From the NCBI RefSeq assembly GCF_000732615.1, contig NZ_JPGL01000006.1, positions 1-64,000 of the forward strand: a DNA stretch of 64,000 nucleotides. Reading direction: 5' to 3'. The DNA is from Burkholderia paludis (GTDB taxonomy: Bacteria; Pseudomonadota; Gammaproteobacteria; Burkholderiales; Burkholderiaceae). Positions 36,882-47,488 of this stretch are shown here, piece after piece (position 1 is the stretch's first letter; the number at the start of each line of letters is the position of its first letter). The position numbers and the translations under genes were made by a program. The notes under the pieces were generated by a model that ran no database searches, was not told the DNA's origin, and was given only the letters and a program-made list of their open reading frames with translations.

Positions 36882-38489
36882 TCATATCCATGCCTCGGCC
36901 GTTTGCTGTTCAAGCGCCAGCATGGCGGCCTGATGCATGTTCACGAACTGGTCGAAATCGTCTGTTTCCTTCGCCTCCAGGCGCAACTGTTCCGCTATCG
37001 ATTCGTGCGCCAGCGCTTCGAATTCCTGTCGGGCCTCGTCGGGCAGCGCCCGAGCCCGGAAGTACCCGGCGTGCAGCCGGCTTTGCTCCATCGCAAGGCG
37101 GTCGAAACTCATGGCGCCTTCGCTCATCGCGGTCAGCACCCGAGCCGACGGCGTCAGAAACGGGTCCTCGACCTTGGCGTGCTGCGCAAGCAGCGCCTGC
37201 CGATACGTCGCGCCTTCGTTCGTGCGAGTGCGATCCAGCAGATCGGCAACCGGCGCGATCTCCACAAGCAATTCGTTCGCCCATTCCCGCAGTGAGATCG
37301 ATCGGCCGCGGCGCTGAAGTTTCAAATCCCAACGGCGCCCCTCGGTCGCCACCGCATGAGCGTTGGCCGTGCTCTCGGCGTGATCGCCGGCGCCCATCGA
37401 AGGGCTCTCGCTCATCGCGCAGTAGAACAGGAACGCGTCGAGGAAACGCGCCTGGGGCAAATCGATGCCCAGCGGCAGGAACGGGTCGACGTCCAGGTTG
37501 CGCACCTCGACGTACTGGACGCCGCGGGCCGCCAGGGCCTGAATGGGCCGCTCGCCGGCGCGTGCGATGCGCTTGGGCCGGATGCTCGCGTAGTGCTCGT
37601 TCTCGAGCTGAAGAATGTTCGTGTTGAGTTGCACCCATTCGTCGTCGAGGTGAGTGCCGATCGTTTCGTATTCCGGGTAGCGCGTGCTCGCGGCCAGCCG
37701 GAGGCTGTCGAGATGGCTCGCCAGGCTGTTGTAGCAGGGTGCAATGCCGGCCTGCGCGTTGCTTTGATAGCCGAGATCGCTCATGCGCAGGCTGGTCGCG
37801 TCGGGGAGATACACGGTCTCGGCGTCGAACCGGTCGAGGCGGCGCGCCGCGTCGCGAAGGAAGCGTGTGCCGACCGCCGGCGAGGCGCCGAACAGATACA
37901 GCAGCAGCCAGCCGTATCGACGGAAATTGCGAATCAACGCCATATACCCTGACGATTGCGCGTCGTGGCTGCGCTCGCCGGTATCCGCTGCTTCCAGCAA
38001 CACAGGCCACGCGGCCTCGGGCAAGGAAAAGTTGTAATGGATGCCGGCGATGCACTGCATCGCCCGTCCGTAGCGGAGGGCGAGGCCCTTGCGATAGACG
38101 TGCTTGAGCCTGCCGGTGTTCGACGTCCCATATTCGGCAATGGGAATCTCTTCCTCGGACGGCAGCGTGCAAGGCATCGATGCGCTCCATAAGAATTCGT
38201 CGCCTAGGGTGGTATAGGCGAAACGATGTAGCGCATCAAGTCTCTCGAGGGCGCGAGCCGGGTCGGCCGATGCCGGCGTCACGAACTCCAGCAGGGATTC
38301 CGAATAGTCGGTGGTGATCTGCTTGTGCGTGAGCGCGGCGCCAAGTGCTTGCGGGTGCGGGGTGCGGGCCAGATGGCCCGCGCTCGTGACGCGCAGGCTT
38401 TCCCGCTCGATGCCGCGAAGACCCTGGCCGAGCAGCGGCAACTGTTCGCCGAGAATGCGCAGGCGACGGGTAAGCGTTTCGTTACTCAT
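36882..38489 (-). CDS. gshA: Glutamate-cysteine ligase
   Basis: 535-aa enzyme making gamma-glutamylcysteine, the limiting step of glutathione synthesis. It resembles the enterobacterial GshA type (about 518 aa): the N-terminal GIERESLRV block near residue 26 carries active-site acidic residues, followed by [29 protein letters not shown] and the [17 protein letters not shown] segment. Its ATG lies inside the last codons of the ZIP gene (8-bp overlap, ATGAGTAA), so translation is coupled. It would supply glutathione to the neighbouring formaldehyde pathway. Confidence 0.92.
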   Translation of the reverse strand: MSNETLTRRLRILGEQLPLLGQGLRGIERESLRVTSAGHLARTPHPQALGAALTHKQITTDYSESLLEFVTPASADPARALERLDALHRFAYTTLGDEFLWSASMPCTLPSEEEIPIAEYGTSNTGRLKHVYRKGLALRYGRAMQCIAGIHYNFSLPEAAWPVLLEAADTGERSHDAQSSGYMALIRNFRRYGWLLLYLFGASPAVGTRFLRDAARRLDRFDAETVYLPDATSLRMSDLGYQSNAQAGIAPCYNSLASHLDSLRLAASTRYPEYETIGTHLDDEWVQLNTNILQLENEHYASIRPKRIARAGERPIQALAARGVQYVEVRNLDVDPFLPLGIDLPQARFLDAFLFYCAMSESPSMGAGDHAESTANAHAVATEGRRWDLKLQRRGRSISLREWANELLVEIAPVADLLDRTRTNEGATYRQALLAQHAKVEDPFLTPSARVLTAMSEGAMSFDRLAMEQSRLHAGYFRARALPDEARQEFEALAHESIAEQLRLEAKETDDFDQFVNMHQAAMLALEQQTAEAWI

Positions 38490-39237
38490 GAGCGATCCCG
38501 CCGACCAGCGCGACCAGTGCGATGCCGAGGAGCAACCAGACCATCTGGGCCGAGGTTTCCCGGCTTGTCTGACGTTGTTGCAACCGCGGGATCAGGTTGG
38601 AGAGTGCGACGTAGATGAAGCTGCTGCCGGCCAGGGTCACCAGGAACGGCTGCCACGTCTGCAGCCGGCTCGCCAGGAAATAGCCGGCGACGCCGCCGAG
38701 CGCCGTGATCGACCCGGCCATCGAAACCTTCAGTCGCGCCGGGCCACGACGGCCGCCTTCGCGCAGCACCACGAGGTCGCCCATGTGATGCGGGACTTCA
38801 TGCACCAGGACCGAGATGGCCGCGACGATGCCAGCCCGAACGTCGGCGACCAGCGCGGACGCAATGAGCACCCCGTCGCCAAAGCCGTGGACGCCGTCGC
38901 CGATCAGCAGCGGCCATCCGGCGCCACGGTGACGGTGGTCGACAGGGTGAGGCTCGCGATGCCGCAGTGCGACCTTGCTCAGCAGAAAGAAGAAGACGAG
39001 GCCGACGAGCAGGGTCAGGAACAGCGCTTGAACATCGACCTTGCTCTCGAACGCTTCGGGCAGCAGGTGCGTGAACGCCGTCGCCAGGAGCGTGCCCGTC
39101 GCCAGGCTGAGCAGACGCTGTTGCGCGTCGCTGTCGTCATGACCGGCCGACCGGGTGCGCACCGTCAACAGGTCCGCCACCCAGACGCTACCGACTCCCG
39201 CCCCTAACGTGGCGACGATGATGATCATTAACGGCAT
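38482..39237 (-). CDS. ZIP-family metal transporter
   Basis: 251-aa membrane protein with about eight hydrophobic segments. The ZIP metal-binding helices are visible: [16 protein letters not shown] and [18 protein letters not shown], carrying paired His and Glu residues. A charged, His-containing loop ([12 protein letters not shown]) sits between helices 3 and 4. Start [15 protein letters not shown] was chosen; an ATG at 39357 would add a basic leader just downstream of the operator. Zinc import is likely and would fit zinc use by FrmA and Gfa, but other divalent metals are possible. Confidence 0.82.
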   Translation of the reverse strand: MPLMIIIVATLGAGVGSVWVADLLTVRTRSAGHDDSDAQQRLLSLATGTLLATAFTHLLPEAFESKVDVQALFLTLLVGLVFFFLLSKVALRHREPHPVDHRHRGAGWPLLIGDGVHGFGDGVLIASALVADVRAGIVAAISVLVHEVPHHMGDLVVLREGGRRGPARLKVSMAGSITALGGVAGYFLASRLQTWQPFLVTLAGSSFIYVALSNLIPRLQQRQTSRETSAQMVWLLLGIALVALVGGIAHE

Positions 39238-39898
39238 AACGCTCGGGCAAGGTGAGAAGAAACGGGATCGAAGGACGGTACGGACGGGCCGTCGCCCGGA
39301 CGCACGACGCGCGAGGCGATTGCCATCGGAACGGCCGGGCGATCGGCGCATCGTCATTCGTATACTATAGTGGAGTATAGATAATTGGAATGGCCTTGCG
39401 CAAATTCTGTTCGCTGTCGATCCCGGCGTGGTGCAGTTGCCGGGCGCCTCGTGGGGCTCCGCGCGGCCGGTTGCATGTCGAACGCATCCGGCGGGAAACG
39501 CGGGGCGTCCGGCTGCGGGCCGCATGGAGCGGATGATCTTCGCGGGCAACGCGGCATCGCGGCAGGTGTCATGAGCCATGGAAGCCTCTCGGCCCGTGAA
39601 CGTGGCAAGGAGATCGATGTCTTGCAAAGCAACCGGACGTATTACGACGATCGCCGGACGGGTGTTGCGCGAGGTTCCGTTCCGGAGGCGGAGAAGCGAC
39701 GATGCGTTTTCAGAAATTGTCCGACGAGATCAGGGGGGCATTAGTGCGACAAATACGGAATTCACTCAGCCGGTTTTTCAGACGGCATCGAGTGGATGGC
39801 GTAAAGCGCACGCTTTCGATAAAAATCGCAGCTTGTGCGCAGCCGGTCAAACTGGAAAATTCTATGAAGAGATAGATTTTTTCTTTGAAAGACTTTCG
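39238..39898. other. Leader and intergenic DNA upstream of the ZIP gene
   Basis: About 660 bases. 39238-39357 is leader sequence of the ZIP-gshA transcript, then comes the FrmR-like operator. From 39380 to 39898 no frame has convincing protein character. The right end (39760-39900) is A+T-rich and lies at the 3' end of the LysR gene. Confidence 0.45.
39362..39380. promoter_or_regulatory. Second FrmR-like operator, upstream of ZIP-gshA
   Basis: On the minus strand it reads CTATACTCCACTATAGTAT, identical to the frmR operator at 16 of 19 positions; the three differences are consecutive in the centre. It sits 125 bp before the chosen ZIP start, in an A+T-rich promoter-like stretch. This suggests formaldehyde-responsive expression of zinc uptake and glutathione synthesis. 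Confidence 0.65.
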
Positions 39899-40837
39899 TT
39901 ATTTGTCGGAATTGGCCGGATCTGATAGCTTTGGGCGCAAGCTGCGATGGGCAGCGAGAAGCGCCTGTATCGGTGCGGCAACTTCTTCGGTATGAACCAT
40001 CTCCAGTAGCGCGTTCGATGTCGTCGATTCGAGCCCGCGTCGGGTGGCAACGAATCCGACACTGGCCTGCGCGCCGGCTCCGCTCACGGCAAGCGCCTGA
40101 AGATGGGGGATCTGCCTGAGCCGGGCCGCGAGGGATTGCGGCAGCACCGTGGCGTATTTGCCCGACGTGACGTGGGCCACGAGCACTTCCAGCGAGTCCG
40201 TGCATATCGCTCTCGCGCATTGGGCGAGCTGAGTTTGCGCGCTCCGTGGAATGGCGGAGTCGAGCAGGCACAGCGGAAGTTGCGCGACGTGATTCCACGT
40301 TACGTTTCTCGGTTGCGGCTCGATGCTGGATTGGAAGGCGAAGATGCGTTCGCGATACAGCAGGTGCGTATCGAAATTTTCATCGACGAAATCCTCCAGA
40401 TAGGCGAAGGCAATGTCGAGGGCGCCTTCCCTCAAACAGGTGGACAAGGTGATGGAATCGGCGGTCGTGATGGATTGTTCGAGCAGCGGGATCTTTTCGG
40501 CGAGGGCGACGCTCAGAATCGGCGCGACCGCGGACATGCCGGGGAGTACGCCGAGGCGGAACGGCCCTTCGATTCCACGGTGCAGCGCCGACAGCTCGCG
40601 CCGCAGCCCCTTGCAGTCCTCATGCATCTGTTGAGCCCATGCCAGTACCAGCGTCCCTTCCTTGGTGAGTCCGTCGTAGCGCTTGCCGTGATGCACGATC
40701 TGGGTGTCGAGGTCCTTCTCCAGCTGCTTGATGCCGGCGGAGAGGGTGGGCTGAGAGACGTTGCAGCTTTGGGCGGCTCTACCGTAGTGACCTTCCCGGT
40801 TCAGGGCAATGAGGTATTCGAAGTTTCTGACGATCAT
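39899..40837 (-). CDS. LysR-family regulator of the formaldehyde block
   Basis: 312-aa LysR regulator. HTH near residues 3-62 (NFEYLIALNREGHYGRAAQS, NVSQPTLSAGIKQLEKDLD), effector domain from about 90. ATG follows AGAAGAGGAACAC. The HTH resembles LysR proteins that sit next to formate dehydrogenase genes; since formate is the product of the adjacent pathway, a formate- or redox-linked role is a reasonable guess, no more. It is divergent from uvrB across 600 bp and could control uvrB. Confidence 0.8.
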   Translation of the reverse strand: MIVRNFEYLIALNREGHYGRAAQSCNVSQPTLSAGIKQLEKDLDTQIVHHGKRYDGLTKEGTLVLAWAQQMHEDCKGLRRELSALHRGIEGPFRLGVLPGMSAVAPILSVALAEKIPLLEQSITTADSITLSTCLREGALDIAFAYLEDFVDENFDTHLLYRERIFAFQSSIEPQPRNVTWNHVAQLPLCLLDSAIPRSAQTQLAQCARAICTDSLEVLVAHVTSGKYATVLPQSLAARLRQIPHLQALAVSGAGAQASVGFVATRRGLESTTSNALLEMVHTEEVAAPIQALLAAHRSLRPKLSDPANSDK

Positions 40838-41437
40838 GTGTTCCTCTTCTGATGATTCGGTCGAACCCGGTTCGGCAAACATAGCGCACGCCGAAGCCGG
40901 GCGCACCTCATGGGATTCCGCATGTGAGCATGCGAGCGCGAGCCGGAGCTTGCCTGTCATCTGCGTGCGGAGCAACGGTATGTGGAATGACGTCGCTTCC
41001 GCGGTGGCCTGCCGGAAGGTCGCATCCTGGTGTCGTGCCGGAGGGCGGGATGCCGTTGCGCATCGTGGCGATCGGATGTCGGCGGCAATTCGCCGGCGGC
41101 ACGTCCGGTTTTGCTCCAGCCGCCGGGACGGCGGCGGGCAATGCCGCGCTCGCGCGGCCATCGGCGATCGATGTTCGGCCCGGCAAACGCGCTGAAGCGC
41201 CACCGGCCTGAAGCGGGGCGGCGCGGAAAGCATGCTTGCAATCGACTTCAGATCAACCAATTTGAAAGGATTGCATAGTAATTCGGCAGTGTGTGATGAA
41301 GCGAGTCGTCCAGACGGGTTCCGATCGCGAAGGCGAGCCGGGACGCCGTGCGTTCCGCATCGAACCGTCAGGATTCGTCGTGTTTTTCAATAGGCCGTAC
41401 ACGCTTGCATGGCGTGGGCTAACCAGGAGGACTGGCA
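40838..41437. other. Long divergent intergenic region between LysR and uvrB
   Basis: 600 bases with no supported gene; frames on both strands are low-quality. The A+T-rich part at 41260-41290 (ATTGCATAGTAATT) is promoter-like for uvrB. No copy of the FrmR-type operator was found here. Confidence 0.45.
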
Positions 41438-43417
41438 ATGTCAACCGGTGTCTTTATCCTTCACTCGAACTACACCCCGGGTGGGGATCAACCCGAAGCG
41501 ATCGCGCGTCTGATATCCGGAATCGACGAAGGGGCGACCCATCAGACGCTGATGGGAATCACGGGATCGGGAAAAACTTTTACGATCGCCAACATCATTC
41601 ACCGCTTGAATCGGCCAACCCTGATCCTGGCGCCGAATAAAACGCTGGCTGCACAGCTTTACGGGGAAATGAAGCAGTTCTTCCCTGAAAACGCCGTTGA
41701 ATACTTCGTTTCCTATTACGACTATTTTCAGCCGGAAGTTTATATTCCCGGCAGCGACAGGTTCATTCAAAAAGACTCGGCGATCAATCAGCATCTCGAG
41801 AGATTGAGGCTCTCGACGACAAAGTCGTTGATCGAGCGTCGGGACGTGATTGTCGTGGCGTCGGTGTCGTCCATCTACGGCCTGGGCGATCCGGATGGAT
41901 ATCGCGCGCTGCAGATTCCGCTGTCGGACGGGGCGCAACTGCGACGGGACGAGCTGCTGCGCCGTCTGGACCTGCTGCAGTACACGCGCTCGGAGCGCGC
42001 GCTCAAACGCGGGACGTACCGCGTGCGCGGCGACATGATCGATATTTTTCCCGCCGATTCGGAGTTCAGGGCGGTGAGGGTCGAACTGCCGGACGATGTC
42101 GTCAAGTCGCTTTGCTGGACCGACCCCGCTACCGGGAAGCGGCTGGGTGACTTGAGAAACTATCTGGTTTCGCCGAAGACGCTTTTTGCGACGCCTCGCA
42201 ACAAGATAGAGTCGGTGGCCGACAAGATACTTGCCGAAATGGAGGAGCGGGTCGACGCATTCAATCGCGACAACCGGCTGGTCGAGGCGGATCGCCTGTT
42301 CGAGAGGATCACGGGCGACGTCGAGATGATGCGGCAACTCGGCTACTGTTCCGGCATCGAAAATTACGCGTGCTACCTGAACGACCGCGAGGCCGGCCAG
42401 CCGCCGACCACGTTGCTCGACTACCTGCCCGCCGACGGGCTCCTGTTTGTCGACGAATCCCACGTGATGATCCCGCAGATCTCGGCAATGTCCCGGGGGG
42501 ATCAGAGCCGCAAGGAGACATTGATCGACTACGGATTCCGGCTGCCTTCGGCAAAGAGCAATCGTCCGCTGAACTTCGAGGAGTTCGAGGCAATCAAGCC
42601 GCAGACGATCTTCGTGTCCGCCACGCCCGGGAATTACGAGCTGGAGGTCTCGAAAGACAGGGTCGCCAATCAGATCATCCGGCCGACGGGATTGCTCGAC
42701 CCCGAGGTGGAGGTGCGGCCGTCGAAAGACAGCGTGCCGGATCTGCTCGAAGAAATCGGGCGGTGTGTCGGGGCGCGCAATCGCGTGCTGGTAACCGCAT
42801 TGACGAAGAAGGCGGCCGAAGCGCTCCACGAGTTCATGTCGGAACGCGGCATTCGTTCTCGTTACATGCATTCGGACATCAAGACGCAGGAGCGGCTCGA
42901 GATCATCGATGGCCTGCGCGCCGGCGAATTCGACGTGTTGATCGGCGTGAGTCTCTTGCGCGAGGGGCTGGATATTCCGGAGGCATCGCTGGTGGCGGTG
43001 CTGGATGCCGATCATGCGGGCTTCTTGCGTTCAGCCCATGCGCTGATTCAAATGATCGGCCGGGTCGCGCGCAATACGGCCGGAAAGGCGATCCTGTACG
43101 CGGATGTCGTGACTCCGGCGATGACGGAGGCAATCGATGCGACGAGAGCGCGACGCGAGAAGCAGATGGCGTTCAACCGGGAGAACGGCGTGGTGCCCGT
43201 TTCGTCCGTCAGAAAGCTGGCGTCCGGGCAAGACGCCGAGATCGTCGGTCCTTCGATTCATTCGGCGGCCTTTTGCGAGAATTTATCGGTGCTTTGCCAT
43301 CGAATTACCGCCAGGGAGGAGCAACTGCTGGAGTTCGCCGCCGCCGGAGACGAACAACGCGTGGAGGAGATTCGCCATCAACTGGACGGGCTGTATCGGC
43401 AGTTCATCTACATGTGA
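41438..43417 (+). CDS. uvrB: Excinuclease UvrB paralogue
   Basis: 659-aa DNA-damage verification helicase. Walker [14 protein letters not shown] (near residue 39), beta-hairpin [20 protein letters not shown] (near 92-111), Walker [11 protein letters not shown], helicase motif [13 protein letters not shown] and a C-terminal UVR-like segment ([20 protein letters not shown]) are all present. The highly conserved helicase region carries substitutions ([15 protein letters not shown] for the usual SLIQTIGRAARN), and the protein is slightly shorter than housekeeping copies (about 670-700 aa). It is probably an accessory second UvrB. AT-richer codons than its flanks hint at transfer. A Shine-Dalgarno (CAGGAGG) precedes it. 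Confidence 0.88.
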   Translation: MSTGVFILHSNYTPGGDQPEAIARLISGIDEGATHQTLMGITGSGKTFTIANIIHRLNRPTLILAPNKTLAAQLYGEMKQFFPENAVEYFVSYYDYFQPEVYIPGSDRFIQKDSAINQHLERLRLSTTKSLIERRDVIVVASVSSIYGLGDPDGYRALQIPLSDGAQLRRDELLRRLDLLQYTRSERALKRGTYRVRGDMIDIFPADSEFRAVRVELPDDVVKSLCWTDPATGKRLGDLRNYLVSPKTLFATPRNKIESVADKILAEMEERVDAFNRDNRLVEADRLFERITGDVEMMRQLGYCSGIENYACYLNDREAGQPPTTLLDYLPADGLLFVDESHVMIPQISAMSRGDQSRKETLIDYGFRLPSAKSNRPLNFEEFEAIKPQTIFVSATPGNYELEVSKDRVANQIIRPTGLLDPEVEVRPSKDSVPDLLEEIGRCVGARNRVLVTALTKKAAEALHEFMSERGIRSRYMHSDIKTQERLEIIDGLRAGEFDVLIGVSLLREGLDIPEASLVAVLDADHAGFLRSAHALIQMIGRVARNTAGKAILYADVVTPAMTEAIDATRARREKQMAFNRENGVVPVSSVRKLASGQDAEIVGPSIHSAAFCENLSVLCHRITAREEQLLEFAAAGDEQRVEEIRHQLDGLYRQFIYM

Positions 43418-43513
43418 GTGCGACGATCCGGCGCGGCGCGGATGGCGGACGCCGGCGCTCCGGATACGCCGGCATTCTCGATCGCCACGCGATATCGCGC
43501 CGCGGTAGCGGGA

Positions 43514-44473
43514 TCAGCCGCGATCGCCGGCCCGTGCGCCTTCAGGACCGGCGTCGGGCGCATCGTGTCGGTGCGACAGGTGTTCGACCAGCGCATCGAT
43601 CGTGACGCGCAGCCGCGCGGTCATGCGCGTGGTCTTCGACCAGAGCACGTGGATGGGCAGCGGCGCGGGTTGCGCGTCGGGCAGGACGGCGAGGAGCCGC
43701 CCCGCGCGGATATCGTCTTCGACAAACCAGCCGGGCAGTTGCGCGAGCCCGAGCCCCGCCAGCGCCGCGTCCTTCACGGCCGCGACGTCGCTCAGGCGCA
43801 GGCGTGCGTGCCGCGACTGGCGCGCGCTTCGGCCCGCGTCGCCGGAGAACTGCCACGCGACCTCGGCGTCGCCGCGCAGGAGCGCGATGCGGCGGTGATG
43901 GTCGAGCGCTTCCCGCGACGATGGCGTGCCATGCCGATCGAGATACCCGGGCGCGGCGCACAGCCGTAACGCCTGTTCGCTCAACGGGCGCGCGACATGC
44001 GACGCGCTGTCCTCCAGCCGGCCGATGCGCACCGCGAGGTCGATGTTCTGCTCGACCAGATCGGCCGTGTTGCCGGAAAACAGGACGTCCAGATCGAGTG
44101 CCGGGTGACGCTCGGCAAGCGCGTTCAACACGGGCAACACGCGAATGCGTCCGTAGAGCACCGGCAGCGCGATGCGTACCCGGCCGGTTGGCGTCTGACG
44201 CCGCTCGGCCAGCGTGGATTCGGCCCGATCCAGTTCGGCCAGCGTGCGCAAGCAGGTCTCGTGATAGGCCTCGCCCTCGTCGGTCAGCGTCATGCGCCGC
44301 GTCGTGCGCTTGAACAGCCGCACGCCGAGGCGTTCCTCCAGTCGGGCCACGGCCTTGCCCACGCTGGACGGCGATTGCCCCATCCGGCGCGAGGCCACGC
44401 TGAAACTTCCGCACTCCACGGCCTGCACGAACGCGAGGATGCCGCGGAAGCGGTCGGTCGGCGGGATTGGCAA
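43514..44473 (-). CDS. LysR-family regulator
   Basis: 319-aa LysR regulator with HTH near residues 8-65 (GILAFVQAVECGSFSVASRR, SPSSVGKAVARLEERLG) and a standard effector domain. The subgroup resembles the large CrgA/DmlR-like clade common in Burkholderia. It is divergent from the MFS gene with a 122-bp gap containing ATCTTGATAAAGATTCTATC, a likely operator zone. It probably controls that transporter. Confidence 0.82.
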   Translation of the reverse strand: MPIPPTDRFRGILAFVQAVECGSFSVASRRMGQSPSSVGKAVARLEERLGVRLFKRTTRRMTLTDEGEAYHETCLRTLAELDRAESTLAERRQTPTGRVRIALPVLYGRIRVLPVLNALAERHPALDLDVLFSGNTADLVEQNIDLAVRIGRLEDSASHVARPLSEQALRLCAAPGYLDRHGTPSSREALDHHRRIALLRGDAEVAWQFSGDAGRSARQSRHARLRLSDVAAVKDAALAGLGLAQLPGWFVEDDIRAGRLLAVLPDAQPAPLPIHVLWSKTTRMTARLRVTIDALVEHLSHRHDAPDAGPEGARAGDRG

Positions 44474-44595
44474 TTTGATCGTCCCTGTCTCTTATCTTGA
44501 TAAAGATTCTATCAATTGCGCCCTGGAAGTCTTGAATATGATTTTCTCCTTCATCGCGGCCCGGATGGCCGCGCTCACGAAAGGAGTGCCGTACC

Positions 44596-45984
44596 GTGCA
44601 TCGTTCGCCGCGCCGCGCGCGCCGGCTGGCATTGGCCGGGGTCGCCATCGCCAGCTTCCTCGGCTGTATCGACTTCACGATCGTCAATACCGCCATTCCT
44701 GAAATCCGGTCGTCCTTCCATGCCGATATCGACCAGGTGCAATGGGTCGTCACGGCTTTCGTCATCGCGCTGTCGAGTTGCACCATTCCGGTGGGCCGGC
44801 TCGCCGATCGCCACGGCCGGCGCCGGGTGATGCTCGCGAGCATGGCGGGGTTCGGCGTCGCGTCGCTGGGGGCCGGGCTGGCGCCGGGGCTGGTCGCGCT
44901 GGTGATCTGGCGAGCCGTGCAGGGGCTGGCGTGCGCCGGGCTCTATACCGCGTCGGCCGCGCTGGTCGCGGCGATGTTTCCCGAGCAGGAGCGCGGCAGG
45001 GCGCTCGGGTTGCTGTTCAGCGTCAACGGGCTGGGGCTCGCGCTCGGCCCGGTCGCCGGCGGGCTGCTCGTCGACGCGCTGGGCTGGCGCTGGATCTTCC
45101 TCGTCAACGTACCGTTGATCGCCGCGAGTGTCGCGCTGTGCGCCGGCCGGCTGACGCAGGATGCGATCGCGGCGGCACAGGCGCGCGTCGACTGGACCGG
45201 TGTCGTCCTGCTGCTGCTGATCCTGCCCAGCGGCCTCGGCGCCGTGGTTCGCGGAGCGGAGCGGGGCTGGACGTCGCCGGCCACGCTGGGGCTGGCGTGC
45301 GTTGCCTTGTTCGCGGGTGCGGCGCTGGCCCGGGTCGAAAGGCGCACACCGGCTCCGTTGCTGCGGCTTGCGGCGTTCCGGCAGCGATCGTTCGTGCTGG
45401 CCGTTTGTGCGACGGCCGTGCTGGCCTTCTTCTACTGCGCGGCATTCCTGCTGATGCCGTTGTATCTCGGCGAACTGCGCGGGCAGGACAGCGCGGCGAC
45501 GGGCTGGCTGCTGCTGCCCACGACCGCCGTCATGGCGATGGTTTCGCCGCTGGCGGGCCGTGGATGCGACCGCTTCGGCGCCGGACCGGTCATGGCGCTC
45601 GGATTCGCCGCGCTGCTGGTGTCGGCGGTGATGCAGTCGGCGTTCGGTGCGTCGACGGCCTGGTGGCGGGTGCTCGCCGCGTTCGCCTGCATGGGGTTCG
45701 GCTGGGGCTGCATTCTGGGGCCGTCCATGGCCGCGGCGCTGGCGGCCGTACCGGAAGCGCTGGCGGGCACGGCGCTCGGCCTGGCGACGACGGTGCACAA
45801 CATCGGCGGATCGGTGGGCCTGGCCGCCGCAACCGCGTTGTACCGGTTCTCGGCCGCGCGCGGGGGCGCGTTTGTCTCGGGCTACCACGCGGTCATGCTG
45901 ATGCTGGCGGGCGCGTGCATCGTGATGCTGTCGATACTGACGCTTGCGCGGCGCGCCCGGCGCGTGTCCGGGTCGGCGGTATGA
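44596..45984 (+). CDS. MFS transporter, DHA2 (QacA/EmrB-like) family
   Basis: 462-aa drug:H+ antiporter-like protein with 13-14 hydrophobic segments. Motifs include LGCIDFTIVNTAIPEI in helix 1 (DHA2 type), PVGRLADRHGRRRVM between helices 2 and 3, and the helix 5 antiporter motif GLALGPVAGGLLVDALGWRWI. The basic N-terminus (MHRSPRRARR) is cytoplasmic. Expected role is export of toxic organic compounds. No membrane-fusion partner gene adjoins it. Confidence 0.85.
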   Translation: MHRSPRRARRLALAGVAIASFLGCIDFTIVNTAIPEIRSSFHADIDQVQWVVTAFVIALSSCTIPVGRLADRHGRRRVMLASMAGFGVASLGAGLAPGLVALVIWRAVQGLACAGLYTASAALVAAMFPEQERGRALGLLFSVNGLGLALGPVAGGLLVDALGWRWIFLVNVPLIAASVALCAGRLTQDAIAAAQARVDWTGVVLLLLILPSGLGAVVRGAERGWTSPATLGLACVALFAGAALARVERRTPAPLLRLAAFRQRSFVLAVCATAVLAFFYCAAFLLMPLYLGELRGQDSAATGWLLLPTTAVMAMVSPLAGRGCDRFGAGPVMALGFAALLVSAVMQSAFGASTAWWRVLAAFACMGFGWGCILGPSMAAALAAVPEALAGTALGLATTVHNIGGSVGLAAATALYRFSAARGGAFVSGYHAVMLMLAGACIVMLSILTLARRARRVSGSAV

Positions 45985-46214
45985 CACGGCGGCATTCGCG
46001 CGCTGCCGGGAGGGCCTGTTTTTCCCTGCCGCGCGTTGCGAGGCCGGGCGGATGCAGGGGATCGATGCCGGCCGTTTCCGGCTGAACGCCGCTCAATTCC
46101 ACGGCGACGGCTGCGGGCGCGGGCAAGCGGCTTCAGTTCGATACGGCTGCTCGAATCGGTATCGGCATGCGGCGAGACGCTGATCGCCGATCGCTCAGGC
46201 CTCCGGCACGCGTG

Positions 46215-46760
46215 CTAAAGACGGTTCGTGTCGAACCGCTGGAGGAGCCGGTATCCGTCCGCCCAGTCGTCCAGGCGACTGGCGGCGTTCAGATGCCCCC
46301 GTGCGCCGACATCGAGGAACTCGCTGCCCCAGGCGTTCGCACAGGCCCGCGCATGACCGATTGCTGCGTAGGGATCGTCGTTGCTGGCGACCACGATGCT
46401 CGGAAATGGCAGCCCGACCGACGGTACGGGTGAAAATCCGATGCTGTCGGCGCGAGGAAAGGCCGGCGCCGTCGGATCGGGAACAGCCACGAGCAATGCC
46501 CCGGCTATCGCGACCGTGTTTCGCGCGGCCCAATGCACGACCGCGAGGCAGCCGAGACTATGAGCAACGACGATCGTATCGGGGCCGAGCGCCTCCGCCT
46601 CGCGTGCAATTGCCGCCACCCACTCGTCGCAGACGGCGTGATCCCAATCTTCGACTTGCATGCGGCGCCATTCCCCCGGCTTCGAGGTTTCCCAGATGCT
46701 TTGCCAGTGCGCTGCTCCCGAATTGCCGTGGCCAGGCACGATCAGAACGCGTCGATTCAT
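46215..46760 (-). CDS. RBBP9/YdeN-family alpha/beta hydrolase
   Basis: 181-aa serine hydrolase. RVLIVPGHGNSGAAHWQSIW at the N-terminus and the nucleophile elbow AHSLGCLA (Ser near residue 70) are family-diagnostic, with late Asp (ASNDDPYA) and His (GARGHLNAAS) completing the triad. Start MNRRVLIVPGH removes an odd leader. Convergence of function is unknown. It is divergent from the Lrp-type regulator 120 bp away. Confidence 0.85.
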   Translation of the reverse strand: MNRRVLIVPGHGNSGAAHWQSIWETSKPGEWRRMQVEDWDHAVCDEWVAAIAREAEALGPDTIVVAHSLGCLAVVHWAARNTVAIAGALLVAVPDPTAPAFPRADSIGFSPVPSVGLPFPSIVVASNDDPYAAIGHARACANAWGSEFLDVGARGHLNAASRLDDWADGYRLLQRFDTNRL

Positions 46761-46881
46761 GTGCGGTTTCCTCCAGAATTGAGTTCCCAGTGTAGGAGCC
46801 GAACGCTTCTGCCAGAATGGCCAAACCAATGAAATCATCGTCGCATAGATCGGTATTCAAGGAATTTGGAGGCGGTTGCGA

Positions 46882-47337
46882 ATGAAACCCAAGCGAGTGG
46901 AACTGGACCGGCTTGACTGGCGCATTATCGAGGCGCTGCAGGTTCATGCGCGTGTGACCAACACCGAGCTGGGCAAACGGATCGGACTGTCGCAGCCGGC
47001 GGTCAGCGCCCGCATCAGGCGACTGGAAGAGCACGGTGTGATCGAGGGTTACTCGGCGAGGGTCAACGCCGGGCTCCTGGGGCGCGATATCTCCGCACTC
47101 GTCCGGATACAGACGACTCACGCGCAGATCGCAAGATGCCTGAAGGCCTTCGCAACGATGCCCGAGATCGTCGAGGCGCATCGCATCACGGGCGATGACT
47201 GCTTCATCGTCCGCGTGGTGGTTCAAAGAATGTGCGAGCTGGAGAAAGCCATCGACGCGCTGGCCAGGTTCGGGCCGGTGACCACCTCGATCATCCTCGC
47301 GAGCTATCCGCCCAAGGCGATGGGCGAGATCACGTGA
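46882..47337 (+). CDS. Lrp/AsnC-family regulator
   Basis: 151-aa feast/famine regulator. N-terminal HTH (ELDRLDWRIIEALQVHARVT, then LSQPAVSARIRRLEEHGVIEGY) and a C-terminal RAM/AsnC ligand domain (AHRITGDDCFIVRVVVQRMC). ATG at 46882 lies 9 bases after GGAGG; a TTG two codons upstream is less likely. It may regulate the divergent hydrolase or act more widely. Confidence 0.88.
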   Translation: MKPKRVELDRLDWRIIEALQVHARVTNTELGKRIGLSQPAVSARIRRLEEHGVIEGYSARVNAGLLGRDISALVRIQTTHAQIARCLKAFATMPEIVEAHRITGDDCFIVRVVVQRMCELEKAIDALARFGPVTTSIILASYPPKAMGEIT

Positions 47338-47488
47338 GGCATGGACAACGGGCCGATGGCGGCCCGGCCGTCTCGCGTTTCACTCGAATCCTCTCGTTGC
47401 CCGACGTCTCCCGAACCCGACAGGCCGGTTGACGAACGGCAACCGCGGCCGGTGCGCATGAACGCCGTGTCCGGGCAGGCGAGCCGCG

